Source: Ignavibacteria bacterium (GTDB lineage: Bacteria; Bacteroidota; Ignavibacteria; Tepidaquicellales; OLB5). Taken from it: a DNA stretch of 64,000 nucleotides. The DNA lies in assembly GCA_017303675.1 (NCBI GenBank), contig JAFLBX010000001.1, positions 1,375,970 through 1,439,969 of the forward strand, in the 5' to 3' direction. Below are positions 8,699 to 17,497 of this stretch, piece by piece. Under the pieces are notes generated by a model. It made no database searches and had not been told where the DNA came from. It was given only the letters and a program-made list of their open reading frames with translations. The translations under genes were made by a program, and so were the position numbers. Every line of letters starts with the position of its first letter. The first letter of the stretch is position 1.

Positions 8699-9871
8699 TC
8701 AGTTAGTTAAGAGGTATTTCCATGCAAGATATGCCATAAAAGCGGCTCCCTGCGGGATCAGTTTTTCATCAAGGTTTAATGTAGAAGTGTGTAGACCGGT
8801 TGTGTTTCCAGCCCCGATCCAGTAAAAGGTTCCGGGGCATTTTTTTAAATAGTACGCAAAATCTTCGGCGAACATGAATCTTTCACCTTTAAAAACATTT
8901 TCTTTCCCGCTGAATTCAATTGCGGAAGTCTCAGCAAACTTTGTAACATCAGGTGAGTTAACAAGCTCAGGGTACCCGGGTGAAACTGTGAATTTATATG
9001 AAGCGCCGGCGGAAGAACATATTCCTTTAACAGTGCGTTCTATCAGCTTCAGCGTATTTTTTCTAAGCTTTTCATTCAGGGTTCTGACAGTGCCGGAGAG
9101 TTCAACTTTATCAGGTATAACATTATTAATAGTGCCGCCCTGGAACCTTCCAATGGTAATAACTATGGGCTCATACGGGTCAGTATTTCTGGAAACAATT
9201 GTTTGTAAAGCAAGAACAACCTGGGATGCAATGACGATTGGATCGATTGCGCCTTGAGGTCTTGCCCCGTGACCGGCTTTACCAATAATTGTAATGTATA
9301 TTTCATCCTGGGAAGCCATCATTACGCCCGGGTAAAATCCATTTTTACCGGCCGGCTTGCCGGGCAGAATATGCTGGCCGAATATTACATCAACTTTAGG
9401 TGAGCTCAACACACCGTGTTTGATCAACACTGATGCACCGCCGGGATTTTTTTCTTCAGCAGGCTGAAAAATAAACTTTACTGATCCGTTAAGTTCAGCT
9501 TTAAGCTCCTTTAGTATCAAAGCTGCGCCGTAAACCATAGCTGAATGCGCATCGTGGCCGCATGCATGCATAACGCCGGGATTTTTTGATGAAAACTTTA
9601 ACCCGGTATTTTCAGTGATTGGCAATGCGTCAATATCTGCTCTCAAAGCGGCGCATTTACCGTAATTACCCTTAAGCAAACCAAACAGTCCTGTTCCGGG
9701 GAAACGCTCTACTTTATCTAATCTTACGTTTTTAAGCTTATTGTATATAAGGCTGGTTGTTTCGTGTTCATTGAACGCTGTTTCAGGGTTTGCATGCATA
9801 TCTCTTCTGAGAGAGATCATTTCTCCCGAATACTTTGCCGCCAGCTTTTTAATATTTTCTTTAATGCTCAT
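8699..9871 (-). CDS. M20-family amidohydrolase (N-acyl amino acid / hippurate hydrolase type)
   Basis: This 390-residue cytoplasmic metallohydrolase resembles IAA-amino acid and N-acyl-L-amino acid hydrolases. Metal-binding and catalytic residues of the family are present: D80-x-D in RADIDALP, C104 and H106 in HACGHDAH, the catalytic E139-E140 in PAEEKNPGG, H167 in GQHILPG and a C-terminal GLHTSTLNL. A lid domain lies in the middle (GKAGHGARPQGAIDP). It would cleave amide bonds of N-acylated amino acids. It sits 11 nt behind the Wzi-like gene, so it is co-transcribed, although a direct role in polysaccharide synthesis is not obvious. Confidence 0.9.
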   Translation of the reverse strand: MSIKENIKKLAAKYSGEMISLRRDMHANPETAFNEHETTSLIYNKLKNVRLDKVERFPGTGLFGLLKGNYGKCAALRADIDALPITENTGLKFSSKNPGVMHACGHDAHSAMVYGAALILKELKAELNGSVKFIFQPAEEKNPGGASVLIKHGVLSSPKVDVIFGQHILPGKPAGKNGFYPGVMMASQDEIYITIIGKAGHGARPQGAIDPIVIASQVVLALQTIVSRNTDPYEPIVITIGRFQGGTINNVIPDKVELSGTVRTLNEKLRKNTLKLIERTVKGICSSAGASYKFTVSPGYPELVNSPDVTKFAETSAIEFSGKENVFKGERFMFAEDFAYYLKKCPGTFYWIGAGNTTGLHTSTLNLDEKLIPQGAAFMAYLAWKYLLTN

Positions 9872-9882
9872 TTATGCCCGGC

Positions 9883-11577
9883 TTAATAATCTATCCTGAA
9901 ATTACCCCAGAAGATGTTTTCTCCAAAGCTGATATTCCTGTCAACGTAATCATAATTTTTCCGGGTATATCTGATCGTAAAGAAATATTGCTTAATTGGT
10001 TCGAATTCAAGCTCAGCAATTATAATATTCCTGTTAATTCGGATACCGTTTAAAAATTCATTCTTGCGCGCAAAATCTTCACTGCCGTTCAATATATTTG
10101 AGCCAACATTTATAAAATTTCCAAGGCTATCTGTGTAATTTTCGCCTGTTCTCTGCATTTTGTATGTAACTGCAAGCCTGAGCCTGCTTCCGAAGTTATA
10201 CGCCAGCTTGAATGCATGTTCATCTGAATTAGGGTTAAGTGAATGTCCCAAGGGAAGGTTCCAGTTTGAGTAAGAGTTATTTATCTCTCTGTGTGCATAA
10301 ACAAAGGGGTTAACCCTAGTATATTCATATACGAGTCCGAGATTAGGCAGTGTAAATGCGTTCTGCCATTTAATACCGCCCTGAATGGCGAACTTATTAT
10401 CATTTCCTTTAGCTGAATCATTACCGAGGGTTTCAAAATTCAGGTCATCAATCAGCAGGCTTCCCTGGATAGCCAGATTTTTAACAGGGTATAGCTGCAT
10501 ATCAACTCCAAGCAGGGTATTATTAGAGTTCCTTCCGGGCAGTTCAGTATTCATGTCAGCGGAAGTTAAAAAGCTTATCGGATTAATGAATGCAAAATTC
10601 AGCGGAACATTGCTGTAAACCACCATTTCATTGAATGCAAGCTTAAGTGTGTTATTGAAGAACGGTCCGAGCTCAAGCCTGTGGAAAACAAGATATTTTG
10701 CATCAAGCTGCGCTCCGGCTGAATCATTTCCTACAATGCTTGAGTGGAAAAATGAATATCTGACTTTTTTATAATGCAGATCAAGCTTGAGAAAATCAAA
10801 TGGAGCGGAGTTTCGGTTTGATAAGAAAATTTTATCTATGAATCCTGAGCCAAAGCTTAATGCTTCACGCCCTACGGTTAAGCCAAGCCAGTCTGTTGAT
10901 GGGGCATATCTTAAATAGCCCTCATAGCTATCGAAGGTTTTATTTCCTTCGCTGATATATTTCCTTATCGAAGAAAGCTGCGGGTCAATGAACGCAGTTC
11001 TTTGCGCATCTTCAGAGGTTCCGCCAAGCCTTACTCCATTAGAAAGCCTTAAATAGTAACCGACTGATTTGAATAAAGTACCGCGTATCCTGGTTCCAAG
11101 CTCGCCAAGCAATACATGGGGTTTACCTGAAGAATCTCCTTCAAGTCCCATATATCTGATACTGCCGATACCATCCCAAAAGAATGTAACATTGGAATCA
11201 GCCGATGAATAAAGATACTTTTGCTTTTTATTATTAAAAAGCTCACCCACTCCTTTTTTTGAGAAAAAATCTGAGGAATTTTTGAGTGTACCGAACATAT
11301 CATACTCAAATTCAGTAGTGTAATAATCCAGTAAAATCTTATCGGTTTTGGAAAGTTTATTCTTTTTGCCGATAATTTCCTTAAGGAGGTTAGCAGCTTC
11401 CCTTCTTGAAAGCGGCCCCATAGAAGAAGAAAAGTTATCAATTACTTTGTTAGTTAACATACGGTCAAAGTAATCATAAACAGGATTGGAAAGCGGTACC
11501 AGTTCAACCTGTGTGAATACAGATTGAGTTAAGCAGATAAACAATAATAAAGCAAAGCAGTATTTGAACTTTCCCAT
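9883..11577 (-). CDS. Outer-membrane beta-barrel protein, probably Wzi-like capsule assembly factor
   Basis: This 564-residue protein has a signal peptide (residues 1-22), an N-terminal helical segment beginning VPLSNPVYDYFDRML, and many alternating amphipathic strands rich in aromatic ends (for example LRLAVTYKMQRTG, FFTIRYTRKNYDYVD), ending in aromatic-polar FRIDY as outer-membrane barrels do. The N-terminal VPLSNPVYD pattern and barrel layout fit the Wzi capsule-assembly family of Bacteroidota (recognised by pattern only). The location behind sugar-nucleotide genes supports surface attachment or export of polysaccharide. An unrelated barrel is the alternative. Confidence 0.6.
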   Translation of the reverse strand: MGKFKYCFALLLFICLTQSVFTQVELVPLSNPVYDYFDRMLTNKVIDNFSSSMGPLSRREAANLLKEIIGKKNKLSKTDKILLDYYTTEFEYDMFGTLKNSSDFFSKKGVGELFNNKKQKYLYSSADSNVTFFWDGIGSIRYMGLEGDSSGKPHVLLGELGTRIRGTLFKSVGYYLRLSNGVRLGGTSEDAQRTAFIDPQLSSIRKYISEGNKTFDSYEGYLRYAPSTDWLGLTVGREALSFGSGFIDKIFLSNRNSAPFDFLKLDLHYKKVRYSFFHSSIVGNDSAGAQLDAKYLVFHRLELGPFFNNTLKLAFNEMVVYSNVPLNFAFINPISFLTSADMNTELPGRNSNNTLLGVDMQLYPVKNLAIQGSLLIDDLNFETLGNDSAKGNDNKFAIQGGIKWQNAFTLPNLGLVYEYTRVNPFVYAHREINNSYSNWNLPLGHSLNPNSDEHAFKLAYNFGSRLRLAVTYKMQRTGENYTDSLGNFINVGSNILNGSEDFARKNEFLNGIRINRNIIIAELEFEPIKQYFFTIRYTRKNYDYVDRNISFGENIFWGNFRIDY

Positions 11578-11604
11578 GATTTATTGGATTATTTGCAAAA
11601 TAGA

Positions 11605-12174
11605 TTAATTCAGATTTTTGAATTTTTCCCGTAATTCTAAAATTACGTAATGAAACACAATTGAATGTATGCTCTCAGCAGTACACATTTCGTTCAATGG
11701 AACGTGGAGCCTGTGGTTAACAATATTATACAGTTTTCCCCCGTCATAACCGGTAACGCCAATGGTTGTCATTCCGTTCTTGTTTGCCCATTCAATTGCT
11801 TTTATAATATTGGGGCTGTTTCCCGAGCCGCTGATCGCTATAACCAGGTCACCGGGCTTAGCATAGGTAATAAGCTGCTGCACAAAGATAGTATCATAAC
11901 CTTCATCATTAGCCTGTGCTGTCAGAAAAGGAGTGTTATCGGTTAAGCTGAGAGCTTTGAGCCTGATCTCGTGTTCAGGATGAATTTTGGTTCCTTTGGC
12001 AAGATCCTGCGCCAAATGCGAAGCGTTAGCAGAGCTTCCGCCATTGCCAATTACAAATACGAACCTGTCATTGGAATATGCATTCACAAGGACATCAATA
12101 AAATCTGATATTTCTTTTTGATCAACAGAATTCATGGTATCTGTGACCAGTTTCTGATATTCATTAAAAGTCAT
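11605..12174 (-). CDS. gmhA: SIS-domain sugar isomerase, sedoheptulose-7-phosphate isomerase type
   Basis: This 189-residue single SIS-domain protein is about the length of GmhA. The phosphosugar-binding loop GNGGSSANASH is at 43-53, followed by the second SIS loop SGSGNSPN and the C-terminal AESIHSIVFHY helix with the Glu-His pair used in isomerisation. GmhA converts sedoheptulose 7-phosphate to D-glycero-D-manno-heptose 7-phosphate, the first step towards ADP- or GDP-heptose. The heptose-7-phosphate kinase encoded two genes upstream supports this reading over other SIS isomerases. A 90-nt gap separates it from the epimerase gene. Confidence 0.8.
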   Translation of the reverse strand: MTFNEYQKLVTDTMNSVDQKEISDFIDVLVNAYSNDRFVFVIGNGGSSANASHLAQDLAKGTKIHPEHEIRLKALSLTDNTPFLTAQANDEGYDTIFVQQLITYAKPGDLVIAISGSGNSPNIIKAIEWANKNGMTTIGVTGYDGGKLYNIVNHRLHVPLNEMCTAESIHSIVFHYVILELREKFKNLN

Positions 12175-12264
12175 AAATATATTTTAATTATTATAATTTA
12201 CAAAAATCCGCATAAAAAACATATATCTCAATGAAAATAGTGTATAAAGGAGAAAAATCAGGAC

Positions 12265-13380
12265 TTAATTACTGGATTTTCTGACCACATTGAGGTTTTT
12301 CATGGTTTTTTCAGCATAATCAAGGATATCCTGAATATCTGTCTGGGCTTTAAGATAGCTGATATATTCTTTTACGCTGTCTTCAGCCGTGCGAAGAGGT
12401 GACCAGCCAAGTGATTTAAGCTTGGTAATATTAGAGCATGCATTTCTTGTATCACCGAAACGATATTCACCTGAAATATTTGCTTTAAGGTGTTCTTTTA
12501 CGAATTCCTTAGCGACAATTTCAGAAAATTCCTTTACAGTGTAAGCCTTACCGCCGCCGACATTATAAGCATTATAGTTTGCTCTTTCATCCTGCATAAC
12601 AAGGATATTTGCATCAACTACATCGTGTACGTTTACAAAATCACGCATCATCATACCATCTTCATAAACAGTGGGCGCTTTATCAAAATAATAACTCAAT
12701 GAAAATATCCTGCATGCTCCGCTGTACATATTGTAAAATGATTGCCTTGAACCCTGAACGATAGAGTATCTCATAGCGACGCTTGGGATATTATATCTTT
12801 CACCGAAGTTCAGCGCCATTAACTCCTGGGAATATTTTGATATGGCATATTGATTGGGCGGACATGCATAGGTTTCAGGTGTCCAAACATACTCAAGAGG
12901 ATTTCCGCTCTCATCTGTAAAATCCCATTTGCCTTTTTCCAGCTGATCGTTTGACCTGCGTTTCGGGTAAACATAATTACCTTTTAAATCCCTATAAATG
13001 CCTTCACCGTTAACAAATTGTGATGACGCAACAATAATTTTTTTTATAGGCAGGTTTTTAGCTACAGCGATTTCATAAATAAGAGCAGTACTGACAGAAT
13101 TTACATGAAAAAATGTCGAAAAATCAGGAAGGTAATCCTGGTAAGCAGCAAGATGAAAGATATAGTCTATACCGTTCATTGCATTTTCAACTGTTTCCCG
13201 GTCCCTAACATCCCCAAGAATAAATTCCGCTTCTGCGGGTATGTAAGATGGTTTACCCTTTAAATGAACCGGTTTTTGCAGATTATCGAGAATCCTGACC
13301 TCATAACCTATCTTTAAAAGTCTATCAACTGTATGGGACCCAATAAATCCTGCGCCACCTGTAACTAAAACTTTTTCCAT
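12265..13380 (-). CDS. NAD-dependent nucleotide-sugar epimerase/dehydratase (extended SDR)
   Basis: This 371-residue extended short-chain dehydrogenase has an N-terminal NAD-binding loop (VTGGAGFIGSH), a D-x-R acidic patch (GDVRDRE), the HLAAYQD motif and the catalytic YAISK (Tyr-x3-Lys). The usual SSS/SST before the catalytic Tyr reads ASSQF. It would epimerise, reduce or dehydrate a nucleotide-activated sugar; the substrate cannot be read from sequence, but a heptose or uronic acid derivative is likely given its place between the kinase and isomerase genes. The ATG at 13380 is preferred over an in-frame TTG 6 nt upstream. Confidence 0.85.
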   Translation of the reverse strand: MEKVLVTGGAGFIGSHTVDRLLKIGYEVRILDNLQKPVHLKGKPSYIPAEAEFILGDVRDRETVENAMNGIDYIFHLAAYQDYLPDFSTFFHVNSVSTALIYEIAVAKNLPIKKIIVASSQFVNGEGIYRDLKGNYVYPKRRSNDQLEKGKWDFTDESGNPLEYVWTPETYACPPNQYAISKYSQELMALNFGERYNIPSVAMRYSIVQGSRQSFYNMYSGACRIFSLSYYFDKAPTVYEDGMMMRDFVNVHDVVDANILVMQDERANYNAYNVGGGKAYTVKEFSEIVAKEFVKEHLKANISGEYRFGDTRNACSNITKLKSLGWSPLRTAEDSVKEYISYLKAQTDIQDILDYAEKTMKNLNVVRKSSN

Positions 13381-13399
13381 ATACAAATTCTGTTAAACC

Positions 13400-14389
13400 T
13401 TATTTAATATCGTATCTTGTTTGATCAAAAATAATTTTACTTCCGTACTTTTCCAAAAAGAACGGCAGCTCTCTGTACTGCTTCAGGCTTCGCCTTAAGG
13501 TATCCTGCTTATCTCTTTCGCAGTAAACCAGCAGAAATCCTCCGCCTCCGGCACCCGATATTTTCGCTCCCAAAGCTCCGCCTTCCATGGCGAGGCTGTG
13601 CATTTTGTCAATATCCTTATTGGAAACATTAGAAGCAAGATTTTTTTTCATTTCCCAGTTGATCTTAAGGTTTTCTCCAACCCTGTTAATATCAAGATTG
13701 TTAAGTCCGTCAAGTGTATCATAAGCAAGCTCTTTAATCCGGTTATGAAATTCAATCTTACTTTGTATACTTTTACTTTGTTCTTCAAGTATCGATGCAG
13801 CTTTACGTGTTGTATCGGTAAAGAACAACAGAAGGTTAGAACCAAGCTTTCTTTTCGCTTCGCTTATCAGGTCAATAGGAGTAACCTCAACGGAATCATC
13901 TTTGCAAAACTTAAAGGATTTTAAGCCTCCGTAAGCAGCAATATACTGGTCTTGTTTGCCAATAGGGCGTTTAAGGATATCGATTTCAATTTTACATGCT
14001 TCCCGGGCAAGCTGCTCAGCGGTAACCAGTTTACCCAGGTACTGATAAAATGCGTGAAGTAAACCGACTGTGAGGCTGCTAGAAGAACCTAGTCCGGAGC
14101 CTTCTGAAGGAATATCAGCAAACATCATTACCTCGAATCCTTTTGTCATCCCGGTAAGAACAGCAGCTTCTCTTACAAGCTCATGTTTTATTTGGGATAT
14201 ATTGCTGACAATTTCTTTGGCAGAATAATCTACATATATTAATTCATCGAACCTTTCTTTTACTATTACATAAATGTATTTATCAATTGCTGTACTTACA
14301 ACAAAACCTTCATTATTGTTGTAATAGTTTGCAAGATCAGTTCCGCCTCCTGAAAGGCTTATTCTGAGTGGCGTTTGAGATATTATCAA
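13400..14389 (-). CDS. hddA: GHMP-family sugar kinase, D-glycero-D-manno-heptose 7-phosphate kinase type
   Basis: This 329-residue GHMP kinase has the N-terminal substrate segment TPLRISLSGGGTDL typical of HddA-type heptose kinases, the ATP loop EGSGLGSSSSL at about 95-105, and the C-terminal motif AKISGAGGGGFLLVY. HddA phosphorylates D-glycero-D-manno-heptose 7-phosphate at C1 in the GDP-heptose route. It starts 1 nt after the acetyltransferase stop, implying coupled translation. The matching guanylyltransferase (hddC) and phosphatase (gmhB) are not in the window. Confidence 0.82.
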   Translation of the reverse strand: MIISQTPLRISLSGGGTDLANYYNNNEGFVVSTAIDKYIYVIVKERFDELIYVDYSAKEIVSNISQIKHELVREAAVLTGMTKGFEVMMFADIPSEGSGLGSSSSLTVGLLHAFYQYLGKLVTAEQLAREACKIEIDILKRPIGKQDQYIAAYGGLKSFKFCKDDSVEVTPIDLISEAKRKLGSNLLLFFTDTTRKAASILEEQSKSIQSKIEFHNRIKELAYDTLDGLNNLDINRVGENLKINWEMKKNLASNVSNKDIDKMHSLAMEGGALGAKISGAGGGGFLLVYCERDKQDTLRRSLKQYRELPFFLEKYGSKIIFDQTRYDIK

Positions 14390-14390
14390 T

Positions 14391-14969
14391 TTATATTTCC
14401 TTTACAAAGCCTATATTTTCATCCGGAGTAAAACTATACTTATTGCCATCTGAATCTGATGCAATATTACTGCTGTCAAAAATAAGCTTTTCGCCTGTTT
14501 TTGCTATCCAGTATCTGAATTTTGCAGGGTTACCGGTTACTAAAGCAAAATCAGGAACAGATTTGGTAACAACGGAACCAGCTCCGACAAGACAGTATCT
14601 ACCTAAAGTAATGCCACATAAAACCGTGGCATTAGCACCTATACTAGCCCCCTGTTTTAAAAGTGTATTGAGATACCCGCCTGTGTGTCTCTTGCTTCTG
14701 GGGAACATATCATTTGTAAATGCTGCATTGGGGCCAAGAAAAACATCATCTTCAATTTCAAGCCCTTCCCACAATGATATTCCGTTCTTAATTGTAACCC
14801 TGTTGCCGATCTTTACCCCGCTTTCAACAAAAACATAATCGCACAAATTACAATTTTCCCCAATTTTTACATTTTTAAGTACATGTGCAAAAGCCCATAT
14901 CCTGGTTTTCTCACCAATTTCTTCGGATTCAACAATAGCGTTTGGATGAGAAAAATATTTTTTTTCCAT
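14391..14969 (-). CDS. Hexapeptide-repeat sugar N-acetyltransferase (WlbB/WbpD-like)
   Basis: This 192-residue left-handed beta-helix acyltransferase has regular hexapeptide repeats: V-x-I-G-x-N, SGVKIGNRV, GLEIEDDVFLG, GASIGANATVLCG, RYCLVGAGSVV. The opening YFSHPNAIVES and the loop FTNDMFPRSKRH are typical of WlbB/WbpD enzymes that N-acetylate UDP-2-acetamido-3-amino-2,3-dideoxyglucuronate with acetyl-CoA. Its start overlaps the stop of the oxidoreductase (TAATG), and an aminotransferase lies two genes upstream, which together support the 2,3-diacetamido uronic acid assignment. An O-acetyltransferase is the alternative. Confidence 0.8.
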   Translation of the reverse strand: MEKKYFSHPNAIVESEEIGEKTRIWAFAHVLKNVKIGENCNLCDYVFVESGVKIGNRVTIKNGISLWEGLEIEDDVFLGPNAAFTNDMFPRSKRHTGGYLNTLLKQGASIGANATVLCGITLGRYCLVGAGSVVTKSVPDFALVTGNPAKFRYWIAKTGEKLIFDSSNIASDSDGNKYSFTPDENIGFVKEI

Positions 14970-16015
14970 TAATTGATTTTATTAAATGATTCACTTGAAG
15001 TTTCGAGTAACTTAACTACTTCAAGTCCGATTCTGCCATCATTTATAAGCTGTTTATTATTTATTATGGAATTAATAAATTCCTGGCATTCTAATCTTAG
15101 AGGTTCATGTTGTTCAAGAGGGATCATTGTGATCTCACCAGTCTGGTATCCAAGTGCAGTATTATCTCCGGCTTTATTTTTAATTCTGTTATCGATCCCG
15201 AGGCCGTATAGTTTGAGCTTACCATCCAAAGCGAGCATTTCATCATAGACTAATGTTCCCTCAGAACCAAAAATCTGCATCAGCCTTACTTTAGTAGAAG
15301 AAAGCCAGCCTAAATGTATATGAGAAGTTACGCCGCTTTTAAAATTAAGGTCAATATGTGCATTGTTGGTTAACTTATTTTTATTTTTTGAACTTTTGTG
15401 GTTAAATGCTCCGAAAGGATATTCATTTCTAACAGAAGTTATTTTCCATGGGGTTTCCCCCAGTAAATAAAGTATGATGGAAAAATCATGTGGCCCCAAG
15501 TCCCAAATTACGTCAACTTCTGATTCAGGCGGACCAAGGTTAATCCTTGTAGAAGTTATATGAAGCACTTTACCAATGACCTTTTTTTTCAGTAGCTCTT
15601 TTATTTTTCTTACAGCCGGGGCAAACTGGAAAACATGTCCAACGGCTAGCTTTTTATTCAGCTTTTCCGCTGTATAAACCATTGATTCAGCTTCTTCTGT
15701 GCTGAATGCCATAGGCTTTTCAACAAACACATGTTTCCCAAGAATCATCGCTTCTTCGGCCAGATCTTTATGAGTTGTAACGGGTGTTGAAATTACAACT
15801 GCATTTATAGACTTATCTTTTAAAATTTCCCTGTAATCTTTTGTAATTTCAACTGAGGGAAATTCTTTTTTTATGAATTCCAGCCTTCCGGATTTGAGAT
15901 CACTTACTTTTTTAACCTGGCAGTTTGGAAGACTCATAAAGTTCCTTATCAGCTTTGGTCCCCAATAACCTGCTCCGATAACTCCAATGTTTATTTTTTT
16001 TTCAGTAGTTTTAAT
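14969..16015 (-). CDS. Gfo/Idh/MocA sugar oxidoreductase (WlbA/WbpB-like) with apparent AUU start
   Basis: The first ATG in this frame (15937) would begin after the NAD-binding fold, giving 322 residues. The frame is open 27 codons further up and reads KTTEKKINIGVIGAGYWG, the GxGxxG Rossmann motif of this family, so translation must begin upstream. Between the in-frame stop (16031-16033) and 15937 there is no ATG, GTG or TTG; the best candidate is ATT at 16015, 7 nt after GGCGGTG and overlapping the end of the upstream gene. That gives 348 residues with EKP (FVEKPMAFS) for catalysis. It would oxidise C3 of UDP-GlcNAcA before transamination. A base error creating a false lack of start is the alternative. 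Confidence 0.8.
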   Translation of the reverse strand: MKTTEKKINIGVIGAGYWGPKLIRNFMSLPNCQVKKVSDLKSGRLEFIKKEFPSVEITKDYREILKDKSINAVVISTPVTTHKDLAEEAMILGKHVFVEKPMAFSTEEAESMVYTAEKLNKKLAVGHVFQFAPAVRKIKELLKKKVIGKVLHITSTRINLGPPESEVDVIWDLGPHDFSIILYLLGETPWKITSVRNEYPFGAFNHKSSKNKNKLTNNAHIDLNFKSGVTSHIHLGWLSSTKVRLMQIFGSEGTLVYDEMLALDGKLKLYGLGIDNRIKNKAGDNTALGYQTGEITMIPLEQHEPLRLECQEFINSIINNKQLINDGRIGLEVVKLLETSSESFNKIN

Positions 16016-16017
16016 AG

Positions 16018-17478
16018 TTAAACACCGCCTTTACCCAACACCATTACGGGTATTGTTTTAAATAGAATTTTTAGATCCAGCCACAGTGATTGGTTATCTG
16101 CGTAATATAAATCCAGTAAAACAGAATCGCTGAATGTTACATCTTCCCTGTTCCTTGCAATAATCTGCGCAAGGCCGGTTATACCGGGTATAACTTTATA
16201 TTTCAGTTTATGCCAGTCCTTAAAATGTTCATATTCATACGGCAGGCAAGGCCTGGGGCCAACAAGGCTCATACTGCCTTTAAAAACATTCCAAAGCTGA
16301 GGAAGCTCATCCAGGCTGAATTTTCTTAGTATTTTCCCCACGGAAGTTATTCGCGGATCGTTTTCAAGTTTTTTGTAACCTTTATTGGCTGTAATAAGTT
16401 TTTCAAGGTGGATCTCATGGGCCTTAGCATCATTGTTTGCATGCATAGTCCTGAATTTATACCATTTGAAAACTTTACCGTTTTTACCAATCACATTTGT
16501 TTTATACAGAACCGGTCCGGAAGAGGTGATTTTAATTGCAATTGCAATACAGAGCCATAAAGGGAAAAGAAGCAGCAATAGTAATCCCGAAGCTGATATA
16601 TCAAATATCCTTTTGAATTTTTCTGAATATAATGGTGATAGTTTTGGAGAAACTGAAATTACTTTCAGATCGTGATATTCACCTTCATCAAGCTTAGCAG
16701 ATATTATATCAAAATGATTAGATACAAGGTTAACATGACAATTTGTCAGCTTGCATTTTTCGATAAGATCCAGCAATTTTTTATTTTCTATATTCTGGAT
16801 AGTGATAAAGATCTCATCAATTTCCTGCTCTTCAGTAATATCAAGCATTTCTTCAACAGTACCTATAACCGGAACTCTGTTGACAATCTTACCTTTTTTA
16901 TCAGGATTTTCGTCTATAAATCCAATCAGTTCAATATGGTAATGCGGTTTAACCGTAAGGATTTCAGAAAAAAATATTCCAAGATTTCCTGCACCTACAG
17001 CAAGGGCACGCCTGGTTATAAACTCTTTAATGTTACCGCCAACATAATTTGCCCTTAAAATTCTTCTTAATAAAATCACCCTGGTTATAAAAAGAAGAGA
17101 AAATGATATCGAGAAATATATTATAACCTGTGTTCTGGAATCGTGCAGGGCTTCCTGGGTTTTAATTATAAAGATGCCAATTATAATAATAATGCTGTTT
17201 ATCAAAAGACCTTTTAGAATCAGAAGCGTTTGCTCTCCGACTCGCAGGAAATATTTATGTTTGTATAGCTGGTAATATCTGAATATAGGAACGATAAGTA
17301 GTGCACCTGTAAAAAAGATCAAAAGTTTTTCAATGAAAGATATTTCAGTAAAATATGGACTGATACCCGGCGCTGTAAAATATAAAGCCAGCACAAATGC
17401 AATAAATGTACATAAAATATCATTTACTGAAAGGATCAGCTTTTTGGCGCCCCATTTTTTAATGAATTCGTCTATCAT
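16018..17478 (-). CDS. Polyprenyl-phosphate sugar-1-phosphate transferase (exopolysaccharide initiating enzyme)
   Basis: This 486-residue membrane protein has four or five N-terminal transmembrane segments (about 17-145), a Rossmann-like central domain (VGAGNLGIFF at 161-170) and a C-terminal bacterial sugar transferase domain from about 288: KRIFD, a membrane hairpin, KWYKFRTM at 338-345, SLDELPQLWNVFKGSMSLVG with the catalytic D390-E391, and PGITGLAQ. It transfers a sugar-1-phosphate from a nucleotide sugar to undecaprenyl phosphate, the first membrane step of O-antigen or capsule synthesis. This is the full WbaP/WcaJ length. It follows the aminotransferase by 19 nt. Confidence 0.92.
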   Translation of the reverse strand: MIDEFIKKWGAKKLILSVNDILCTFIAFVLALYFTAPGISPYFTEISFIEKLLIFFTGALLIVPIFRYYQLYKHKYFLRVGEQTLLILKGLLINSIIIIIGIFIIKTQEALHDSRTQVIIYFSISFSLLFITRVILLRRILRANYVGGNIKEFITRRALAVGAGNLGIFFSEILTVKPHYHIELIGFIDENPDKKGKIVNRVPVIGTVEEMLDITEEQEIDEIFITIQNIENKKLLDLIEKCKLTNCHVNLVSNHFDIISAKLDEGEYHDLKVISVSPKLSPLYSEKFKRIFDISASGLLLLLLFPLWLCIAIAIKITSSGPVLYKTNVIGKNGKVFKWYKFRTMHANNDAKAHEIHLEKLITANKGYKKLENDPRITSVGKILRKFSLDELPQLWNVFKGSMSLVGPRPCLPYEYEHFKDWHKLKYKVIPGITGLAQIIARNREDVTFSDSVLLDLYYADNQSLWLDLKILFKTIPVMVLGKGGV

Positions 17479-17497
17479 TTATAAATAAAACTTCTAT

